Positions 35,085-43,264 of a DNA stretch of 51,296 nucleotides are shown in pieces. Position numbers and translations under genes: made by a program. The notes under the pieces are model-generated. The model worked only from the letters and a program-made list of their open reading frames with translations, was not told the origin of the DNA and made no database searches. The stretch is from contig NZ_LQOX01000099.1 in the NCBI RefSeq assembly GCF_002102175.1, forward strand, positions 1 through 51,296, read 5' to 3'. This DNA comes from Mycobacterium gastri (GTDB lineage: Bacteria; Actinomycetota; Actinomycetes; Mycobacteriales; Mycobacteriaceae). Numbering within the stretch: position 1 is the stretch's first letter; each line of letters opens with the position of its first letter.

Positions 35085-36398
35085 CTAAGGCGTCCACCAG
35101 GGCCGTAGCGGCAGGTCATCCTCGCCCCACGGGTCCACATTGACGGCCAGCACGTGATGCAGCTGAATGTTGTTGTGTTCGAACGCCACTCGGGATGCAG
35201 CCATGTATAGACCCCACACTTTGGCGGTGGGCAGTCCGACCTCGGCGACGGCCTGCTCCCAGTGGTCGACGAGGTTGCGGCACCAGTCGCGCAGCGTCAT
35301 CGCGTAGTGATGCCGGAAGTTCTCCTCGTGCAGCACCTCGAAACCGGCGTCCTGGACGTCGGTGATGATGCGCCCCGAGCCCGCCAGCTCCCCGTCCGGG
35401 AAGACGTAGCGGTCGGTGAACCCGCCCGCGAATGGGGCTGATTTGTTGTCATGGCGGGTGATGCAGTGGTTGAGCAGCAGGCCGCCGGTGCGCAACTTCG
35501 ACTTGAGGAAGCCGAAGTAGGCCGGATAGTTCCGGACACCGATGTGCTCGGTCAGGCCGATCGACGAGACCGCGTCGAACCCGGTCTCGGTCACGTCGCG
35601 GTAGTCGCAGTGCCGCACTTCGGCAAGGTCACTCAAGCCGTCGTCGGAAATCGCCTGTCGCGCCCACTTGGCCTGCTCGGCCGATAGCGTGGCACCCAGC
35701 ACATGGACGCCTCGTCGCGCTGCGTAACGCACCATGCCGCCCCAGCCGCACCCGACGTCGAGCAGTCGGTCGCCCGGTCGTAGCCGCAGCTTCTCGAAGA
35801 TCAGCCGGTATTTATTCTCCTGAGCCTCTTCCAGCGTCGCGTCCGCGTTCGGGTAGACCGCGCAGGTGTAGGTCATCGACGGGCCGAGCACCCATTCGTA
35901 GAAGGTGTTGGAGACGTCGTAGTGGTGGTGGATGGCTTCGGCGTCACGGGACTTGCTGTGCAGCAGGCCCTCGGCCAGCCGGCGCCACCGGGGCGGTGCC
36001 TCCTGCGGCGGCGGCGCGATCGGCAGCAGGTTCTCCACACCGATCGAGCGCGCGACATTGGCCAGCACCCGCGGCGACGGCCGCTTGAACTCCACCCGGT
36101 CGGTCAGCGCTTTGAGCAGCTGATAGGGGTCGCCGGGATGGACGCCGCGGGTCTGCAGGTCACCCGATACGTAGGCGCGGGCCAGGCCCAGTTCACCCGG
36201 AGCCGTCGCCAGGTAGGTGATGCCGCGGGGTGACGTGAGTTCCAAACCCATCGCCGCGTCGTCGGGCCCGGCAGTGCTGCCGTCATAGGCGGTGAACTTC
36301 AGCTGCTGCTGTCCAGCTGCGGTGAATGTCGCCAGTATTTCGGCCATGGTCAGCTTGCCACCGGTTGTGGGACGGCGGGATTCCTTGATTGTGGTCAT
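35085..36398 (-). CDS. CFA-synthase-family SAM-dependent methyltransferase (Rv3720-type)
   Basis: A 437-residue protein. An N-terminal lipid-binding-type region (about 1-150) is followed by a cyclopropane-fatty-acid-synthase-type domain: HYDVSNTFYEWVLGPSMTYT, the SAM motif LLDVGCGWGGMVRYAA, FDAVSSIGLTEHIG, and GGLLLNHCITRHDN. Such enzymes methylate or cyclopropanate unsaturated acyl chains in phospholipids. Its start overlaps the FAD oxidase stop by 4 bp (ATGA), the same arrangement as FAD oxidase/methyltransferase pairs that make 10-methyl (tuberculostearic-type) acids. Which product is made here is inference. Confidence 0.9.
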   Translation of the reverse strand: MTTIKESRRPTTGGKLTMAEILATFTAAGQQQLKFTAYDGSTAGPDDAAMGLELTSPRGITYLATAPGELGLARAYVSGDLQTRGVHPGDPYQLLKALTDRVEFKRPSPRVLANVARSIGVENLLPIAPPPQEAPPRWRRLAEGLLHSKSRDAEAIHHHYDVSNTFYEWVLGPSMTYTCAVYPNADATLEEAQENKYRLIFEKLRLRPGDRLLDVGCGWGGMVRYAARRGVHVLGATLSAEQAKWARQAISDDGLSDLAEVRHCDYRDVTETGFDAVSSIGLTEHIGVRNYPAYFGFLKSKLRTGGLLLNHCITRHDNKSAPFAGGFTDRYVFPDGELAGSGRIITDVQDAGFEVLHEENFRHHYAMTLRDWCRNLVDHWEQAVAEVGLPTAKVWGLYMAASRVAFEHNNIQLHHVLAVNVDPWGEDDLPLRPWWTP

Positions 36399-37771
36399 CG
36401 TCGTTGTACCGCCTTTGCGTAGAGGTCGAGTAGACGCGAATCGGGGTCGTAGATCTTTTTCACGGTGTGGTAAGACTCCCCGCTGTAGAGCTCGTCAAAC
36501 TCCTCGCGGGTGTAGTAGCTGTCGGAGTAGAGCGACTTGTGGCCGTCGAGCTCGCTCACCTTCGCCTCGATCGCCCGGTTCGTCGCGCCCTCGGCGGTGG
36601 CCACCGGCACCGACGACCAGAACCCGATATTGACGTAGGTGCGATCCGGTTGGATCGGGTACAGCGGCCACCCGCTCGGGTTGCGCAGCCGCACTGGGCA
36701 CACCCAGATTGGTGCGATCGGCAGTTTGTCCAGGAACCACTCCAGGAATTCGCCGGTGCGCCCGATGGGCACCTCGACGTCTTGCACGACCCGTTCGCGC
36801 GCCGGACGTCCGTTGCGTTTCTCGATCCGGTCGGCGATTCCGAAGCGCTGATCGGCCGCCACCAGCTTCCAATAGACGCTGCTGCGCCGGTAGCGGCGCG
36901 GCCACCAGCGCCGCAGCCGCGGGTTCTGCGCGCCGAAGGCGCGTGAACACCAGAACCAGTCGGTGTCCCAGCGCCAGAAGTAGTCGTGGATGGTCAACCG
37001 GTCTTCTTTGACTCCGGTCCCATGCTGGATGGACCGGTAGTAGATGTCTTGTCCGGTGTAGTCGCTGACCGGGCCCGGAGTCCTCGTCCGCACGCCCACG
37101 CACAGGTAGCTCTCGTCGGCGCCGAACACGACTCCGTCGAGGTAATCCACCGGGACTCCGTCGAGTCCCTGGGTGTCGACAATGCGTTCCATCGCCGCGA
37201 TCATCTCGGCCAATGAGTGAAATCGGATGTGCCGCAACGCCACGAAGGGCTTCACCGGCTCCAGCTCGATCCGCAGCCTGGTCGAATACCCTAGTGTCCC
37301 ATAGGAATTCGGAAATGCGCGGTACAGGTCGGCGTGCTGGCCGGGAGATACGGTGAGCAATTCGCCGGCGCCGGTGAGAATATCCATTTCCAGCACAGAC
37401 TCGTGCGGCAGGCCATTGCGAAACGATGCCGACTCGATGCCCAGGCCGGTGACCGCCCCGCCGAGGGTGATGGTCTTCAGTTGCGGAACCACCAGCGGCG
37501 ACAGGCCGTAACGCAACGTCGCGGCGACCAGGTCCTCGTATGTGCACATGCCGGCTACGTCGGCGGTGCGGGCATCGGGATCCATGCCGATGACGCCGGT
37601 AAGTCCGGAGGTATCCAGGCCGGGGGCATCGCGTTTGGTGCGGGCGCGGAACAGATTTGAGGTGGGCTTGGCCAACCGGACGGTCGCGGTTGCGGGGATC
37701 GATCGATAGCTCGCCAGCAACCGCTCTACGCCCGATGTGTAGGTGGACAGCGCAGATTCACGGGCGGGCAT
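36395..37771 (-). CDS. FAD-linked oxidase (Rv3719-type), partner of the methyltransferase
   Basis: A protein of about 458 residues with a VAO-type FAD-binding domain: VRLAKPTSNLF, LDTSGLTGVIGMDPDARTAD, PLVVPQLKTITLGGAVTGLG, and SFRNGLPHESVLEMDILTG. This is the DHCR24/DprE1-like layout. The C-terminal substrate region has several Trp/Arg motifs (RRWWPRRYRRSSVYWKLVAA) and ends KIYDPDSRLLDLYAKAVQRR. In the 10-methyl-acid pathway the oxidase partner reduces the methylene intermediate made by the methyltransferase. The start is uncertain: 37771 has TACGAT seven bases upstream (leaderless type); 37807 gives a 470-residue protein. It is divergent from the SRPBCC gene. Confidence 0.88.
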   Translation of the reverse strand: MPARESALSTYTSGVERLLASYRSIPATATVRLAKPTSNLFRARTKRDAPGLDTSGLTGVIGMDPDARTADVAGMCTYEDLVAATLRYGLSPLVVPQLKTITLGGAVTGLGIESASFRNGLPHESVLEMDILTGAGELLTVSPGQHADLYRAFPNSYGTLGYSTRLRIELEPVKPFVALRHIRFHSLAEMIAAMERIVDTQGLDGVPVDYLDGVVFGADESYLCVGVRTRTPGPVSDYTGQDIYYRSIQHGTGVKEDRLTIHDYFWRWDTDWFWCSRAFGAQNPRLRRWWPRRYRRSSVYWKLVAADQRFGIADRIEKRNGRPARERVVQDVEVPIGRTGEFLEWFLDKLPIAPIWVCPVRLRNPSGWPLYPIQPDRTYVNIGFWSSVPVATAEGATNRAIEAKVSELDGHKSLYSDSYYTREEFDELYSGESYHTVKKIYDPDSRLLDLYAKAVQRR

Positions 37772-37842
37772 CACATATATCGTAGTCACCGACCACAGCC
37801 CCTGCATCCGCGCGCGGGCTCGATACGGAGGAGTTGCGCCTG

Positions 37843-38280
37843 ATGGCACAGGTGAGCGCAGCCAGCACGATCTTGATCAATGCTGAGCCCGCGACCGCAC
37901 TCGATGCGGTGGCCGATTATCGCGATGTCCGCCCGAAAATCCTCTCTCCGCAGTACAGCGAGTACCAGGTGCTCGAGGGTGGCCAGGGGCAGGGCACGGT
38001 CGCCAAGTGGCGGCTGCAGGCCACCAAATCACGCGTGCGCAATGTGCAGGTCAATGTCGACGTCGCGGGCCACACGGTGATCGAAAAGGACGCGAACTCG
38101 TCCATGATCACCAATTGGACGGTGGCTCCCGCGGGACCCGGCTGCAGCGTCACCGTCAAGACCACCTGGAACGGCGCGGGGGGCGTCAAGGGTTTCTTCG
38201 AAAAGACGTTTGCGCCACTGGGATTGAAGCGGATTCAGGGCGAAGTGCTGGCCAACCTGAAAAAGCAGCTGGAAAGCTAA
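37843..38280 (+). CDS. SRPBCC (polyketide cyclase/START-like) family protein (Rv3718c-type)
   Basis: A 145-residue helix-grip protein. The pattern is typical: STILINAEPATALDAVADYR, then YSEYQVLEGGQGQGTVAKW, VNVDVAGHTVIEKDANSSM, and a long C-terminal helix with GFFEKTFAPLGLKRIQGEVL. These folds bind a hydrophobic ligand in a cavity; the ligand is unknown. ATG 37843 has GGAGGAG at 37827-37833. It is divergent from the FAD oxidase, and its last bases overlap the convergent amidase gene by 4 bp. Confidence 0.88.
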   Translation: MAQVSAASTILINAEPATALDAVADYRDVRPKILSPQYSEYQVLEGGQGQGTVAKWRLQATKSRVRNVQVNVDVAGHTVIEKDANSSMITNWTVAPAGPGCSVTVKTTWNGAGGVKGFFEKTFAPLGLKRIQGEVLANLKKQLES

Positions 38281-39050
38281 CGCGCCTGGCTTTGGGCGGC
38301 CAGGAAACCTGCGATGCCGCGGACCAGCGCGCTGGCGTACTTTTGCCGGCCCTCGGCGGATTCGATCAGCGCCGAGTCCGCCGGGTTCTTCATGTTGCCC
38401 AGCTCGACCAGGATCGACGGATACTGCGCCAGGTTCAGGCCCGCCAGGTCGGAACGTCCGTACAGCCCGTCCTGGCCGATGTAGTTGGCCGGCGGAATGC
38501 CCGAGGCCTGCAGCTGGTCCCGCATCACCTTGGCGAACTGCACCGAGGGTCCGGCCTGGGTCGCGTTCAGTGGCGGGGCCGAGTAGTTGACGTGGAAGCC
38601 GCGGCCGGTGGCCGGCCCGCCGTCGGCATGCAGGCTGACGACCGCGTTGGGATGCAGGGCGTTGGCCATGTTGGCCCGCTCGTCGACGCACGGTCCCAGC
38701 GCGTTGTCGTTGCCGCGCGACATGGCGGTGCGCACGCCCAGCGCGTTGAGCGCGGCCCGCAGCCGCAGCGCGGTGTCCCAGGTGAAGGTGTGCTCCGGAT
38801 AGCCGCTGTTGGTCGACGTTCCGCTGGCTTGGCAGTCCTTGGTGCCGCCCCGACCCGTGGGCACCTGGCGCCCGATCGACGAGTCGTTGGCCCCGTTGTG
38901 GCCGGGATCGATGAATACCACCATGCCGGCGATACTCGCGGGGGTGGCGGCGGCTTTCGGGACCAGCGGTAGCGCAGCGGCGACGAGCACGCCGGCGACC
39001 CCTTGGAGTAGGAAGGCGATCCCGACACGCAGGCTGACTCGTACGTCCAC
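38277..39050 (-). CDS. N-acetylmuramoyl-L-alanine amidase (Rv3717-type)
   Basis: A 257-residue secreted zinc amidase of the Amidase_3 family. The signal peptide is [20 protein letters not shown] with cleavage near AAATP. Zinc ligands are His in FIDPGHNG, Glu in YPEHTFTWD and His in VVSLHADGG; the catalytic Glu is in [11 protein letters not shown]. It cleaves the bond between MurNAc and L-Ala of peptidoglycan stems. Like Rv3717 it has no cell-wall binding domain. The GTG start at 39050 has no obvious RBS, so the true start may be a few codons inside. It converges with the SRPBCC gene. Confidence 0.9.
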   Translation of the reverse strand: MDVRVSLRVGIAFLLQGVAGVLVAAALPLVPKAAATPASIAGMVVFIDPGHNGANDSSIGRQVPTGRGGTKDCQASGTSTNSGYPEHTFTWDTALRLRAALNALGVRTAMSRGNDNALGPCVDERANMANALHPNAVVSLHADGGPATGRGFHVNYSAPPLNATQAGPSVQFAKVMRDQLQASGIPPANYIGQDGLYGRSDLAGLNLAQYPSILVELGNMKNPADSALIESAEGRQKYASALVRGIAGFLAAQSQAR

Positions 39051-39148
39051 TGCGCAAAGCTAACGCGGCGCGGTCTAGGCTGGATGTTTCGAATCGCCCG
39101 ACAACCGCAGGCGAAACCAACTCGAGACAAAGATGCGAGGGGACTGTC

Positions 39149-39535
39149 ATGCAACCTGGAGGCGATATGTCGGCACTGCTGGCCCAGGCGCAGCAGATGC
39201 AGCAGAAGCTACTGGAAGCTCAGCACCAACTGGCCAACTCCGAGGTACACGGCCAAGCCGGTGGGGGCTTGGTCCAGGTTCGGGTCAAAGGCAGCGGCGA
39301 GGTGATCGGTGTGACGATCGATCCCAAGGTCGTCGACCCCAACGACATCGAGACGTTGCAGGACCTGATCGTCGGTGCGATGCGCGACGCGTCGCAGCAA
39401 GTGACGAAGATGGCGCAGGAACGGCTGGGGGCGCTGGCCGGCGCGATGCGTCCGCCGGGTGCGCCCGGGCCGGGGATGCCGGGAGCGCCGGGTGCGCCGG
39501 GTATGCCGGGTGCGCCGGGTATGCCGGGGGTCTGA
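39149..39535 (+). CDS. YbaB/EbfC family nucleoid-associated protein
   Basis: A 128-residue protein: coiled N-terminal helix ([20 protein letters not shown]), central strands ([20 protein letters not shown]), and a second helix [20 protein letters not shown]. It then ends with a collagen-like Gly-Pro-Met tail of about 25 residues. YbaB proteins dimerise into a tweezer that binds DNA. It precedes recR by 11 bp, a linkage kept in many bacteria. The tail is repetitive (PGMPGAPG units) and has no structural counterpart in the E. coli protein. Confidence 0.93.
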   Translation: MQPGGDMSALLAQAQQMQQKLLEAQHQLANSEVHGQAGGGLVQVRVKGSGEVIGVTIDPKVVDPNDIETLQDLIVGAMRDASQQVTKMAQERLGALAGAMRPPGAPGPGMPGAPGAPGMPGAPGMPGV

Positions 39536-39546
39536 CCCGTACCGAC

Positions 39547-40158
39547 ATGTTCGAGGGACCTGTCCAGGATCTGATCGACGAACTCGGGAAGTTGCCGGGT
39601 ATCGGACCCAAGAGTGCGCAGCGCATTGCATTTCATCTCTTGTCGGTCGAGCCGTCGGATATCGACCGCCTGACCGCAGTGCTGAGCCGGGTGCGCGACG
39701 GCGTGCGGTTCTGCGCCGTCTGCGGCAACGTCTCCGATGGCGAGCGTTGCCGCATCTGCGCTGATCCACGACGCGACGGCTCCCTGGTGTGCGTCGTTGA
39801 GGAGCCCAAGGACATCCAAGCCGTCGAGCGCACCCGCGAATTCCGCGGCCGCTACCACGTCTTGGGTGGTGCGCTTGATCCATTGTCCGGGATCGGTCCT
39901 GAGCAGCTGCGGATCCGCGAGCTGCTGAGCCGCATCGGTGAGCGGGTCGACGACGTCGACATCACCGAGGTGATCATCGCCACCGACCCCAATACCGAGG
40001 GTGAGGCCACCGCCACCTACCTGGTGCGGATGCTGCGCGACATCCCCGGCCTGACCGTCACCCGGATCGCGTCCGGTCTGCCGATGGGCGGCGACCTGGA
40101 GTTCGCCGACGAGCTGACCCTCGGCCGCGCGTTGACCGGCCGCCGGGTGCTCGCCTGA
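39547..40158 (+). CDS. recR: Recombination protein RecR
   Basis: A 203-residue protein with the full RecR layout: helix-hairpin-helix [20 protein letters not shown], zinc finger [16 protein letters not shown], Toprim domain from [15 protein letters not shown] through [17 protein letters not shown], and the C-terminal Walker-B-like strand with [20 protein letters not shown]. With RecO (and RecF) it loads RecA at gaps. The start 39547 gives [10 protein letters not shown], the conserved N-terminus. It is co-transcribed with ybaB. An inverted repeat follows the gene. Confidence 0.97.
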   Translation: MFEGPVQDLIDELGKLPGIGPKSAQRIAFHLLSVEPSDIDRLTAVLSRVRDGVRFCAVCGNVSDGERCRICADPRRDGSLVCVVEEPKDIQAVERTREFRGRYHVLGGALDPLSGIGPEQLRIRELLSRIGERVDDVDITEVIIATDPNTEGEATATYLVRMLRDIPGLTVTRIASGLPMGGDLEFADELTLGRALTGRRVLA

Positions 40159-40174
40159 TTTCTCCGTGATGTCG

Positions 40175-40233
40175 CCGAGCCTGTAATTTCGCAGGCCGCT
40201 ACTCGCACTTTCTCTGCAGATTTACAGGCTCGG
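40175..40233. repeat. 12-bp inverted repeat downstream of recR
   Basis: CCGAGCCTGTAA (40175-40186) and TTACAGGCTCGG (40222-40233) are perfect reverse complements separated by 35 bp. The element lies between recR and the AbiEi-like gene. The spacing is large for a simple terminator; it may be a dispersed dyad repeat that also ends recR transcription. Confidence 0.5.
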
Positions 40234-40268
40234 TGAGTTGTCGGTTCCCGCTGCCAACATTTCAAGCC

Positions 40269-41114
40269 ATGACGGCGGTTTTCATCGGCAGCGAAGCTGT
40301 CTCGTCCAGGAAAGTGACCCGGCACGAACTGCAACGGTGGTACCGGCCGGTGTATCCAGGTGTCTACGCCCCACGGCGGCACAACCTGTCACTGCGCGAC
40401 CGGACTATCGGGGCATGGCTATGGTCGGGACGCCGAGCGGTTATTTCCGGTATAGCCGCATCCGCACTGCATGGCGCGCAATGGATCGACGATGACGTCG
40501 CCATCGAGTTGGCCTGGTCCAACACCAGGCCGCCGCGGGGGCTCGTCGTTCGCGATGAGGTCCTGGCCGATGACGAGGTCACCCGGGTCGTGGGCCTGCC
40601 GGTGACGACGTTGGCGCGGACGGCATATGACCTCGGTAGGCACCTGCCACGCGGACAGGCCGTGGCGCGCCTCGACGCTCTCATGCGAGCGACGCCGTTC
40701 TCAACCGAAGATGTGTTCCTGTTGGCCAAGCGCTACGCGGGTGCGCGCGGTGTCCGGCGACTGCGGGCGGTGCTGCCGCTCATCGACGCGGGAGCGGCGT
40801 CGCCCAAAGAGACCTGGCTGCGGCTGTTGCTGATCGATGCCGGGTTTCCCCTACCCAGCACGCAGATACCGGTGCAGCGGGATTGGCGGCTGATCGCGAT
40901 GCTGGATATGGGCTGGGAGAAATACCAGGTGGCGGCCGAATATGACGGTGACCAACACCGCACCGATCGCCGGCGGTATGCGCACGACCAGCGGCGACTG
41001 CGCACCCTCGCGCAGCTGGGCTGGCTGATCATCCGGGTGATCGCCGAAGACAGGTCCGACGAGGTGATCGCCCGGGTGCGTAACGCACTGCTGGCCAGAG
41101 GGTGGCGGCCTTAA
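40269..41114 (+). CDS. AbiEi-antitoxin-like protein with DUF559 (Vsr-type nuclease fold) domain
   Basis: A 281-residue protein. The N-terminal part is AbiEi-like: FIGSEAVSSRKVTRHELQRW, YRPVYPGVYAPR, then GRRAVISGIAASALHG. The C-terminal 100 residues form a DUF559 domain with AAEYDGDQHRTDRRRYAHD, a conserved Asp in the first motif and QRRLRTLAQLGWLIIRV, as in Vsr-like nucleases. Such genes are common and often solitary in mycobacteria. No AbiEii nucleotidyltransferase toxin gene is next to it, so an abortive-infection role is not shown. ATG 40269 is chosen as it restores the family start. Confidence 0.82.
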   Translation: MTAVFIGSEAVSSRKVTRHELQRWYRPVYPGVYAPRRHNLSLRDRTIGAWLWSGRRAVISGIAASALHGAQWIDDDVAIELAWSNTRPPRGLVVRDEVLADDEVTRVVGLPVTTLARTAYDLGRHLPRGQAVARLDALMRATPFSTEDVFLLAKRYAGARGVRRLRAVLPLIDAGAASPKETWLRLLLIDAGFPLPSTQIPVQRDWRLIAMLDMGWEKYQVAAEYDGDQHRTDRRRYAHDQRRLRTLAQLGWLIIRVIAEDRSDEVIARVRNALLARGWRP

Positions 41115-41118
41115 GCCC

Positions 41119-41823
41119 TTAAGCACGCAGTCGCTCGCGCCGCAGCAGGTCCACCTCGGGGAGCTCCAGCGGCTGTAGCGAACCCACCACCTTGCCGAGC
41201 AACAGGTCGGCAAGCTCGGGGTTGCGGGCCAGACACGGCCCGTGCATGTAAGTCGCGACTACGCCGCCCTGAACCACGCCGTCGAAGCCATCGCCGGCTC
41301 GGTTGCCGGCACCCTTGACCACCGCCCCCAACGGCGATGCCCCGGGCCCCAGGACGGTGCCCCCGCGGTGGTTTTCAAAGCCGGTCAACGGCTGCGTCAA
41401 ACCGGTCAGCAACGGCGTGCTGACCAGCTCGCCGATGGTGCGCGCCTGTTGCGGCGAGGTGGTGGCATCGAGCAGGCCAACGCCGTCGACCCGTTCTCCC
41501 GAGGATGTCTCGTACCACTGGCCGAGCACCTGGACAGCCGCACAGATCGCCAGCACGGGCGCGCCCCGGGCCGCCGCATGCTGCAGGCCCGGGTATTGCA
41601 GCAGGTGCTTGGTGGCCAGCCGCTGGGCATAGTCCTCCGCGCCGCCCAAGGTGTAGAGGTCCAACGACTCCGGGACCGGATCAGCCAGCGTGATCTCGAC
41701 GATCTCGGCGGGGATGCCTCGCAGCAGCAGCCGTTGGCGCAGCACCACGGCGTTGCCGCCGTCGCCGTAGGTGCCCATCACGTCGGGCAGCACCAGCCCG
41801 ATCCGCACCTTGGAGTCAGCCAT
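41119..41823 (-). CDS. gatD: Lipid II isoglutaminyl synthase, glutamine amidotransferase subunit GatD
   Basis: A 234-residue class I glutamine amidotransferase of the CobQ-like type, the counterpart of Rv3713. The catalytic Cys is in LAICAAVQVLG and the catalytic His in ATYMHGPCLARNPELAD; VLPDVMGTYGDGGNAVVL marks the N-terminus. It releases ammonia from glutamine for MurT, which amidates the alpha-carboxyl of D-isoglutamate in the lipid II stem peptide. The gene overlaps the 3' end of murT by 8 bp, so both subunits are made together. It converges with the AbiEi-like gene. Confidence 0.94.
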   Translation of the reverse strand: MADSKVRIGLVLPDVMGTYGDGGNAVVLRQRLLLRGIPAEIVEITLADPVPESLDLYTLGGAEDYAQRLATKHLLQYPGLQHAAARGAPVLAICAAVQVLGQWYETSSGERVDGVGLLDATTSPQQARTIGELVSTPLLTGLTQPLTGFENHRGGTVLGPGASPLGAVVKGAGNRAGDGFDGVVQGGVVATYMHGPCLARNPELADLLLGKVVGSLQPLELPEVDLLRRERLRA

Positions 41824-43057
41824 GTAGGGCCAATGCCCGGTGCAGCTGCAGGAACGCGGTGTAGTTGGCGACGACCTCGACCCGCCCCGGCGGGCAGGAC
41901 GCGATGGCCGCCATGGTGTCGTGCACCAGGGTGTGCTCGACACCCGCGTAGCCGAGACGCACCGCCAGGTCGGTGCCGCGTTCGCCGGCTGCGATGACTG
42001 GGGTTGTTTTGAACGTCTCTTCGAAATGCTCGAAGCGTACGTCCCACAGCCACGACAGGTCCTCGCCGTCGGGGACCTGACCGTTGACCGCGATGACCAC
42101 CCCGGCCGCCCGTTTGTCTACCATCGACAGCGCTTCCTGCCAGCCGGCCGGGTTCTTGGCCAGCAGGATCCGCGCTTCGTGCGCGCCGATCCGCACGGTC
42201 CGGTAGCGCCCGGCGACCTCGTCGACGTTGCAGACAGCGGCGACGGCTTTCCGGGGATCGGCGCCCAGCGCGACGGCGGCCGCGACGGCCTGGGCGGCAT
42301 TGCCGCGATTCACCGCCCCCGGAAGCGCCAACCGCATCGGCAGCGCCAGCCCGTCGGGCCCGTACAGGGTGTGGTCGTCGAACCACCACTGCGGGCTGGG
42401 CCGCTTGAAGTCGGCGCCGGTGCTGTACCAGTGGCCGTGCTCGCGGACGATGACCTCGCCGCTGCGGGGGCAGCTCACCGAATCGTTGGACCAGGAGCCG
42501 CCCGCGGCCACCCACACCACCTGCGAGCTGTCGTAGGCCGCCGACGTCATCAGCACGTCGTCGCAGTTGGCGACGACGATGGCCCGCGGGTGCCGGGCGA
42601 GGCCGGCCCGCAGGGTGCGTTCGATCACGGTGATCTCGCCGACGCGATCCAGCTGATCCCGCGACAGGTTCAGCAGGACGATGACAGCGGGCTCCACGGC
42701 GTCGGACACGTGCGGAACGTGCATTTCGTCGACTTCCAGAGCCGCCAGCTTGGCATGACGATCCGCGGCCAGTGCGGCCACCAGGCCCGCATCCATGTTG
42801 GCGCCCTCGGTGTTGGTGGCCACTGCGCCCAACGTGCCTAAAGCTGCGGCCGTCATCCGGGTGGTCGTCGACTTGCCGTTGGTCCCGGTGACGACCACGG
42901 TGCGACGGCCGGAGGCGAGTTGGCGCAGCACCGAGCGGTCCAGGGTCATCGCGACCAGGCCGCCGATCATCGCGCCGGCTCCGCGCCCGGTGACTCGCGA
43001 TGCCCAGCGCGCGCTCGCTCCGGCGGCGAGGGCAAGGCGGGCCCGGGTGGTGATCAC
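41816..43057 (-). CDS. murT: Lipid II isoglutaminyl synthase, Mur-ligase-type subunit MurT
   Basis: A 413-residue Mur ligase homologue, counterpart of Rv3712. The ATP-binding loop VVVTGTNGKSTTTRMTAAAL, the central ALEVDEMHVPHVSDAVEPA and NLSRDQLDRVGEI segments, and the C-terminal DUF1727 domain (WLWDVRFEHFEETF) are clear. In S. aureus MurT a four-Cys zinc ribbon is inserted in the middle domain; here only SCPRSGEV remains, so the ribbon appears degenerate. GTG 43057 gives the expected family length; the longer frame upstream runs through repeats. It acts with GatD to amidate lipid II. Confidence 0.94.
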   Translation of the reverse strand: MITTRARLALAAGASARWASRVTGRGAGAMIGGLVAMTLDRSVLRQLASGRRTVVVTGTNGKSTTTRMTAAALGTLGAVATNTEGANMDAGLVAALAADRHAKLAALEVDEMHVPHVSDAVEPAVIVLLNLSRDQLDRVGEITVIERTLRAGLARHPRAIVVANCDDVLMTSAAYDSSQVVWVAAGGSWSNDSVSCPRSGEVIVREHGHWYSTGADFKRPSPQWWFDDHTLYGPDGLALPMRLALPGAVNRGNAAQAVAAAVALGADPRKAVAAVCNVDEVAGRYRTVRIGAHEARILLAKNPAGWQEALSMVDKRAAGVVIAVNGQVPDGEDLSWLWDVRFEHFEETFKTTPVIAAGERGTDLAVRLGYAGVEHTLVHDTMAAIASCPPGRVEVVANYTAFLQLHRALALHG

Positions 43058-43073
43058 CCGGGTGAGTTTAAGG

Positions 43074-43241
43074 GCGATCGCAAGCTCGGTGCTTGTCGCC
43101 GGGCGTAGCGGGTCGCCCTCGTGTGGTTTCAGCGCGATCGCAAGCTCGGTGCTTGTCGCCGGGCGCAGGGGGGTCGCCCTAGCTCCGCGGGACCCCACCC
43201 GCTTGCCGGGGACGGGTCGCCCTCGTGTGGTTTCAGCGCGA
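43074..43241. repeat. Interleaved direct repeats between murT and dnaQ
   Basis: A 32-bp unit starting GCGATCGCAAGCTCGGTGCT occurs at 43074-43105 and, with period 60, at 43134-43165. A second 28-bp unit starting GGGTCGCCCTCGTGTGGTTT occurs at 43110-43137 and 43214-43241. The repeats fill the divergent promoter region of murT and dnaQ. They are exact, so they arose recently or are kept by recombination. Confidence 0.8.
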
Positions 43242-43264
43242 CACGATGCGCAGTGACGCCGCTG

